A DNA stretch of 10,228 nucleotides from Anaerolineae bacterium (GTDB lineage: Bacteria > Chloroflexota > Anaerolineae > JAAYZQ01). Below, one piece after another: positions 6,956 through 10,228 of the stretch. The number at the start of each line of letters is the position of its first letter. The stretch's first letter is position 1. The position numbers were made by a program, and so were the translations under genes. A model generated the notes under the pieces. It was given only the letters and a program-made list of their open reading frames with translations, had not been told where the DNA came from and ran no database searches. The stretch lies in contig JAFGIA010000394.1 of the NCBI GenBank assembly GCA_016929795.1, positions 1-10,228 on the forward strand, in the 5' to 3' direction.

Positions 6956-6984
6956 CAAAGGCGCACCAGGGCGAAACACCCTCT

Positions 6985-8523
6985 TTATCGCATGCGGCTG
7001 CTGGCGGGTGCGGGGCGGCGCATTCTGCGCTCGCCTGCCTGCTTGCTTACCCACGCGTCTCGCAGGCCGTGCAGCGCCACGTAGCCATAGCCGCCCACGT
7101 AGAGCAGCAGGAAGGGGACGGCATAGTAGTTGCGCACCCCAACCGCCACAGCCGCAGTGGCGAGGGCAAAGATAGCCAGTGCCAGCTCGCCCACACTGAT
7201 CCACTCAAAGGGCAGCGCGTAGCGGCTGTCGGCCCACCGGTCGCCGCGCGCCATGACGTCGAACTTGGGTGTGCGCTGGAACACCCTGTCGCCGCGAAAC
7301 AGCCCGCGGGCGATGGCGATCGTGTTCGACAGGGCCAGCCCGGTTCCGACCAGGGCCAGGCCCAAGGCGTAGGGCAAACGCCGCCGCCAATCCGTGTACA
7401 GGTGCCGCTGCGACAGGGCATAGGCCACCAGTGGCCCCAACGCCACCAGCCAAAAGATCGACAGGTTGAGGGTGAGCGGGATCTGGCCGAGCAACATCGG
7501 CAGCGTGAGAAAGAGAAGAGCGATCGACACCGGGTGGGCAACCCACACGCCCAGGTGGAGCAGGCCCTCCAGCCGCGCGGGCCACCCCAGCACAGGTGTG
7601 CCGGGCGTGCCCGCAGGCCGGCCATGCAGCAGCAAAGGCGCCAGCTTGACCAGGCACTGGGCCGCGCCCGTGGCCCAGCGCCCCTGCTGGCGCTTGAAAG
7701 CGGCCATCTGTGGCGGCAGCTCGGCCGGCACGGGCACGTCGGGCAGGTAGAGGGCGTGCCAGCCGGCGAGCTGGGCACGAAAGCTCAGGTCGACATCCTC
7801 GGTGAGCGTGTCACTGTGCCAGCCCCCTGCATCCTCGATGGCCGCGCGGCGCCACACACCGGCGGTGCCGTTGAAATTCATAACCAGCCCGTGGCGATTG
7901 CGCGCAATGTGCTCGACGACAAAGTGACCGTCAAGGGCGATCGTCTGCACCCGCGTGAGGAGCGAATAGTCGGCGTTCAGATAGCTCCAGCGCGCCTGGA
8001 CAAAGGCCAGGTCGGCCCGGGCTAACAGGTGGGGCACAGTCCGCTTTAAAAAGTCGGCAGCAGGACAAAAATCGGCGTCAAGCACAGCGATCAGCTCGCC
8101 GCGGGCGCGCGCCAGCCCATAGGCCAGGGCGCCGGCCTTGAATCCGGCGCGATCGACGCGGTGCAACAGATCGACATCGAGCCCCTGTGCTCTATGGTGT
8201 GCTACACAGGCACGTGCCAGGCGTGTCGTCCCATCGGTCGAATCATCCAAAACCTGGATCTGGAGCCTGTCGCGTGGATAGTCGAGACGCGCGACAGCAT
8301 CCAGCAGGCGACGGACGACGTGTAGTTCATTATAGATCGGCAGTTGCACAGTGACCACCGGCCACTCCTCAGGCTCGGCTGGCTCAGCCGCGGCTGAGCC
8401 AGCCGCAGGCGCCCCACGGCGCAGATAGAGGACCGACAGGAACAGGGCATTCACCCCGTACAAGGCCACCAGCAAGGCCGCCACGAAATAAACCATACTC
8501 AACATACTCTCTACGGCCTCCAT
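6985..8523 (-). CDS. Processive GT2 membrane glycosyltransferase, CslA/glucomannan synthase-like
   Basis: This 512-residue inverting family 2 glycosyltransferase is predicted to polymerise a beta-linked polysaccharide at the inner membrane. An N-terminal membrane helix (about 10-34) is followed by an Ala/Pro/Glu linker (36-53) and a cytosolic GT-A domain: VTVQLPIYNE (57-66), VLDDSTDGT (91-99), FKAGAL (128-133), LDADF (148-152), QARWSYLNADYSLLTR (176-191), FNGTAGVWR (217-225), TEDVDLSFR (241-249) and QQGRW (279-283). These are the D, DxD, TED and QxxRW residues of processive synthases. About five membrane helices follow, between roughly 310 and 485. The spacing and wording of the blocks resemble plant CslA mannan/glucomannan synthases. 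No PilZ domain is visible. The start is uncertain: the ATG at 8523 has no Shine-Dalgarno, and ATGs at 8505 or 8496 are possible. The gene stands alone, divergent from the YgeY-like gene. The sugar donor is unknown. Confidence 0.9.
   Translation of the reverse strand: MEAVESMLSMVYFVAALLVALYGVNALFLSVLYLRRGAPAAGSAAAEPAEPEEWPVVTVQLPIYNELHVVRRLLDAVARLDYPRDRLQIQVLDDSTDGTTRLARACVAHHRAQGLDVDLLHRVDRAGFKAGALAYGLARARGELIAVLDADFCPAADFLKRTVPHLLARADLAFVQARWSYLNADYSLLTRVQTIALDGHFVVEHIARNRHGLVMNFNGTAGVWRRAAIEDAGGWHSDTLTEDVDLSFRAQLAGWHALYLPDVPVPAELPPQMAAFKRQQGRWATGAAQCLVKLAPLLLHGRPAGTPGTPVLGWPARLEGLLHLGVWVAHPVSIALLFLTLPMLLGQIPLTLNLSIFWLVALGPLVAYALSQRHLYTDWRRRLPYALGLALVGTGLALSNTIAIARGLFRGDRVFQRTPKFDVMARGDRWADSRYALPFEWISVGELALAIFALATAAVAVGVRNYYAVPFLLLYVGGYGYVALHGLRDAWVSKQAGERRMRRPAPASSRMR
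8376..8405. repeat. Perfect 30-bp palindrome without spacer, inside the glycosyltransferase gene
   Basis: Bases 8376-8405 read identically on both strands, with the centre between 8390 and 8391 in a CCGCGG core. The half-arm is CGGCTGGCTCAGCCG. It encodes about residues 40-49 of the glycosyltransferase, the low-complexity Ala/Pro/Glu linker between the first membrane helix and the catalytic domain. Flanking bases do not extend the symmetry. Confidence 0.95.
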
Positions 8524-8542
8524 GGTCGGGCAAACGCGAGCC

Positions 8543-8571
8543 AGTATACCACCTCCGCGTCATCCACGCAA
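8543..8571 (-). promoter_or_regulatory. Candidate promoter for the glycosyltransferase gene
   Basis: On the minus strand TTGCGT (8571-8566) and TATACT (8548-8543) are 17 bp apart. The -10 box matches consensus at five of six positions, the -35 box at three. The predicted start near 8536 leaves a leader of about 13 nt to the ATG at 8523, or 31 nt to the ATG at 8505, which would place GGAGG (8521-8517) in the leader. Confidence 0.5.
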
Positions 8572-8676
8572 AGGCAGCAATAGGGGCGGCGTATGGGGGT
8601 GCCTTTCAGATTCATCAGATCAACGCCCCGGGGCCGTTCTCGCCGTGGGCAAGTTACCGGCGGAATTGAAACACAC

Positions 8677-8693
8677 CCCGGCGTATCCCGGCG
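8677..8693. promoter_or_regulatory. Direct repeat CCCGGCG x2 at 10-bp spacing, candidate regulator site
   Basis: CCCGGCGTATCCCGGCG holds two identical 7-mers offset by 10 bp, one helical turn. The repeat ends 10 bp before the -35 box of the YgeY-like gene's promoter and is centred near -54 relative to the predicted start, where activators often bind. It is flanked by TTGAAA (8666-8671) and TTTCAA (8695-8700), an inverted pair. A regulatory role is inference, and such 7-mers are not rare in GC-rich DNA. Confidence 0.35.
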
Positions 8694-8703
8694 CTTTCAA
8701 CGC

Positions 8704-8732
8704 TTGACACATCCCGCAGGTTGGCGTACAAT
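8704..8732 (+). promoter_or_regulatory. Strong sigma70-type promoter for the YgeY-like hydrolase
   Basis: A consensus -35 box TTGACA (8704-8709), a 17-bp spacer and TACAAT (8727-8732, five of six) form the best promoter match in the window. The predicted start is near 8739, giving a leader of about 53 nt before the GTG at 8792. Confidence 0.8.
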
Positions 8733-8779
8733 GACACAACGGTGCCATCTCTGTGCCCGGATCTGGATTCGTGACCGAT

Positions 8780-8784
8780 GGAGG
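8780..8784 (+). promoter_or_regulatory. Shine-Dalgarno that sets the GTG start of the YgeY-like gene
   Basis: GGAGG lies 7 nt before the GTG at 8792. An upstream in-frame GTG at 8753 has no comparable site and would add 13 residues without family similarity. Confidence 0.85.
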
Positions 8785-8791
8785 AGCAGCA

Positions 8792-9982
8792 GTGAACATC
8801 CGCTTCGACGCCCAACAGGCAGAGGCTATGGCGAGTTTCTTGCAGGATCTCGTGCGCCTGCCCAGCCTGTCCACCCAGGAGGACGCTGTTGCCGGCCGCC
8901 TTGCCGCCGAGATGCGCCGTGTCGGGTTTCACGAGGTGTGGACCGATCGGATCGGCAACGTCATCGGGCGGATCGGGGCCGGGAGCGGCCCCAAGCTCCT
9001 CTTTAACGCGCACATGGACACAGTCGACGTAGGCGGGCTCGATCGCTGGCCCGTGCCGCCCTACCAGGGCACGGTCCGCGACGGGGTACTCTACGGGCGC
9101 GGGGCGTGCGACATGAAGGGCGGGCTGGCGGCGATGGTCTACAGCGTCAGAGCGCTCATCGACGCTGGGGTCGAGCTGGGCGGCGACCTGTACGTGGTGG
9201 GGGTGGTGCAGGAAGAGCCCTGTGAGGGCCTCGCCATGCAGGTGTTAGTGGAAGAGGAAGGCCTCCGGCCCGACTTTGTGGTGCTGGGCGAGCCGAGCAA
9301 CCTCCAAGTGCGGGTGGGGCACCGCGGCAGGATCGAGATGCAGGTCAAAGTATGGGGCAAGGCAGCCCACGCCTCCGCGCCGTCGCTCGGCACCAATGCC
9401 ATCCACAACGCCGCACGCCTCATCTTTGGGATCGAGCTGCTGGCCCCGCGCCTGGCGACCGATCCCTTTCTGGGCCAGGGCACCGTGGCCGTGACCGAGA
9501 TCGTAAGCTATGCCGCCAGCCGCAACGCACTGCCCGACTGCTGCGTCTTCTACATCGACCGCCGCCTCACCCTGGGCGAAACCGAGCGCAAGGCGGTAGC
9601 CGAGATCCAGAACATCATCAACACCGAAGAAGTCGATGCCGAGGTGTCGGTGACCGAGTACGAGGCGACGAGCTACACCGGCTACCCATGCCAGGCGCAC
9701 AACGCCTTCCCGGCCTGGGTGACCCCCGAAGATCACCCGCTGGTGCAAGCCATGGTGCGCAGCGTGCGCGGGGCGCTGGGCTACCGCCCGCGCGTCGGGC
9801 GGTGGGGGTTTTCGACAGACGGCACCTACACCGCCGGCGTGGCCAACATCCCCACCGTCGGCTTTGGCCCTGGCGAGGAGCAGTACGCCCACACCCGCGA
9901 AGAGCAAATTCGGTTGAACGACGTCGTCGACGCGGCGCGCGTCTATGCCCGCCTCGCGGTCGAAATCCTTGGAAAAAAGTAG
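8792..9982 (+). CDS. ygeY: M20 family metallohydrolase, YgeY-like (selenium metabolism-linked family)
   Basis: This 396-residue zinc-dependent amidohydrolase/peptidase belongs to clan MH, family M20. The YgeY subgroup (TIGR03526 from memory) is about 400 residues long and is shown by VVQEEPCEGL, GHRGRIEMQV, DRRLTLGET, GRWGFSTDGTYT and GFGPGEEQYAH. Numbered from the GTG at 8792, the metal and catalytic residues are H74 and D76 (NAHMDTVD), bridging D107 (GACDMKGG), general base E141 with metal ligand E142, the Glu of LGEPS, and the His of QYAHTREEQ near the C terminus. Both the catalytic and the lid domain appear intact. In E. coli ygeY sits beside ygeX (diaminopropionate ammonia-lyase), ygeW and hydantoinase genes in a selenium-linked purine/amino-acid cluster; none of those is in this window. 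It is transcribed alone from a strong promoter, divergent from the glycosyltransferase. The substrate is not established. Confidence 0.92.
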   Translation: MNIRFDAQQAEAMASFLQDLVRLPSLSTQEDAVAGRLAAEMRRVGFHEVWTDRIGNVIGRIGAGSGPKLLFNAHMDTVDVGGLDRWPVPPYQGTVRDGVLYGRGACDMKGGLAAMVYSVRALIDAGVELGGDLYVVGVVQEEPCEGLAMQVLVEEEGLRPDFVVLGEPSNLQVRVGHRGRIEMQVKVWGKAAHASAPSLGTNAIHNAARLIFGIELLAPRLATDPFLGQGTVAVTEIVSYAASRNALPDCCVFYIDRRLTLGETERKAVAEIQNIINTEEVDAEVSVTEYEATSYTGYPCQAHNAFPAWVTPEDHPLVQAMVRSVRGALGYRPRVGRWGFSTDGTYTAGVANIPTVGFGPGEEQYAHTREEQIRLNDVVDAARVYARLAVEILGKK

Positions 9983-9990
9983 GAAATTAA

Positions 9991-10038
9991 AAAAGGTAGC
10001 GAGTAACAAGTAAAGCCACTTGTTACTCGCTACCTTTT
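9991..10038. terminator. Perfect 21-bp inverted repeat, probable bidirectional terminator
   Basis: Arms 9991-10011 and 10018-10038 are exactly complementary around a 6-nt loop (AAAGCC). It lies 9 nt after the YgeY-like stop and 17 nt beyond the stop of the convergent minus-strand gene. On the plus strand the stem ends in UUUU; on the minus strand it ends in a longer U run followed by AAUUU, so termination should be stronger for the minus-strand gene. The stem is much less GC-rich than the surroundings, which may mean it is also a dispersed repeat. Confidence 0.8.
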
Positions 10039-10054
10039 GCTGCTTACTCCTTGT

Positions 10055-10228
10055 TTACCAGTTGCGAACCACCAGTGGCAGATAGACCCGGTGGTTCTGC
10101 ACGCTCACGCTCGCGGATAGCGGCCCATATTCCTGCCCACCAGCCTGGAGCATGAACGAGGCTGTGTATTCTCCAGGCTCGGTCGGGGTCCAGAGGAAGG
10201 TCAACGTGGTGGTGCTGCTGGCGCCGAC
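10055..10228 (-). CDS. C-terminal end of an Ig-like, probably exported protein with YLPLVVRNW tail (5' cut by window)
   Basis: An open frame enters from the right edge and ends at TAA (10055-10057), giving 57 residues. The visible segment contains TLTFLWTPTEPGEYTASFML, then LQAGGQEYGPLSASVSVQ, an alternating beta-strand pattern of an Ig-like or CARDB-like extracellular domain (WTP..PGEY is typical of such modules). It ends HRVYLPLVVRNW-stop. A short Y-L-P-L-V/I-hydrophobic-R-N tail is, from memory, common at the C termini of secreted proteins in Chloroflexota and may be an export or surface-sorting signal. The rest of the protein, including any signal peptide or catalytic domain, lies outside the window. 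The gene is convergent with the YgeY-like gene across the hairpin at 9991-10038. It was found by direct translation; length and function are unknown. Confidence 0.75.
   Translation of the reverse strand, partial: VGASSTTTLTFLWTPTEPGEYTASFMLQAGGQEYGPLSASVSVQNHRVYLPLVVRNW

Noticed and set aside
6968..6982. Small hairpin (AGGGTG / CGCCCT around TTT) after the glycosyltransferase stop
   Set aside because: It is only 6 bp with one G-U pair and no U run follows, so it is too weak to call a terminator; it may have a minor effect near the trio promoter.
6622..8025. 467-codon plus-strand open frame opposite the phosphatase and glycosyltransferase genes
   Set aside because: It spans the antisense of two real genes and the promoter between them, and has no domain features.
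8593..9006. 137-codon plus-strand frame across the divergent intergenic region
   Set aside because: It covers the promoter and the start of the YgeY-like gene in another frame; the translation is Arg-rich with no family features.

Overview
The window is GC-rich bacterial chromosome, densely packed and mostly transcribed from the minus strand. It most likely comes from a member of the Chloroflexota. Three things point there: a kinase / DUF3090 / histidine-phosphatase gene trio that, from memory, occurs mainly in Actinobacteria and Chloroflexi; a secreted-type protein ending in a 'YLPLVVRNW' tail, which I associate with Chloroflexota exported proteins; and a PurA with a variant IMP loop. The taxonomic call is inference. 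I see no tRNA, rRNA, CRISPR array, insertion sequence or phage gene.

Layout, left to right. (1) 1-1724, minus: oligoendopeptidase F (M3 metallopeptidase), cut by the window edge near its C terminus. (2) 1732-3099, minus: Eis-like GNAT acetyltransferase, 7 nt upstream of pepF and probably cotranscribed with it. Its promoter (TTGACG-N18-TATAAT) overlaps the stop codon of the next gene and predicts a nearly leaderless mRNA. (3) 3134-6931, minus: a tight five-gene operon transcribed in the order histidine phosphatase, DUF3090 protein, PI3/4-kinase-like protein (SCO1664 family), purA, GrpB-family protein. The first three overlap by 11 and 4 nt; the other gaps are 17 and 7 nt. An extended -10 promoter lies just upstream at 6947-6955. 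(4) 6985-8523, minus: a membrane processive GT2 glycosyltransferase resembling plant CslA (glucomannan/mannan synthase). Its linker is encoded across a perfect 30-bp palindrome. (5) 8524-8791: a divergent regulatory region with promoters in both directions and a helically phased direct repeat. (6) 8792-9982, plus: an M20 metallohydrolase of the YgeY family, the only plus-strand gene. (7) 9983-10054: a perfect 21-bp inverted repeat acting as a probable bidirectional terminator between convergent genes. (8) 10055-10228, minus: the C-terminal end of an Ig-like, probably exported protein.

The most interesting unit is the phosphatase / DUF3090 / kinase trio. A kinase-like protein, a phosphohydrolase or phosphomutase, and a small Cys/His-motif protein are translationally coupled, which suggests a shared pathway on an unknown phosphorylated substrate. 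Here the trio runs directly into purA (AMP synthesis), whereas in Actinobacteria, from memory, it lies near the mycothiol gene mshC. The remaining genes are mostly recognisable housekeeping or accessory enzymes with no evident functional link to the trio.
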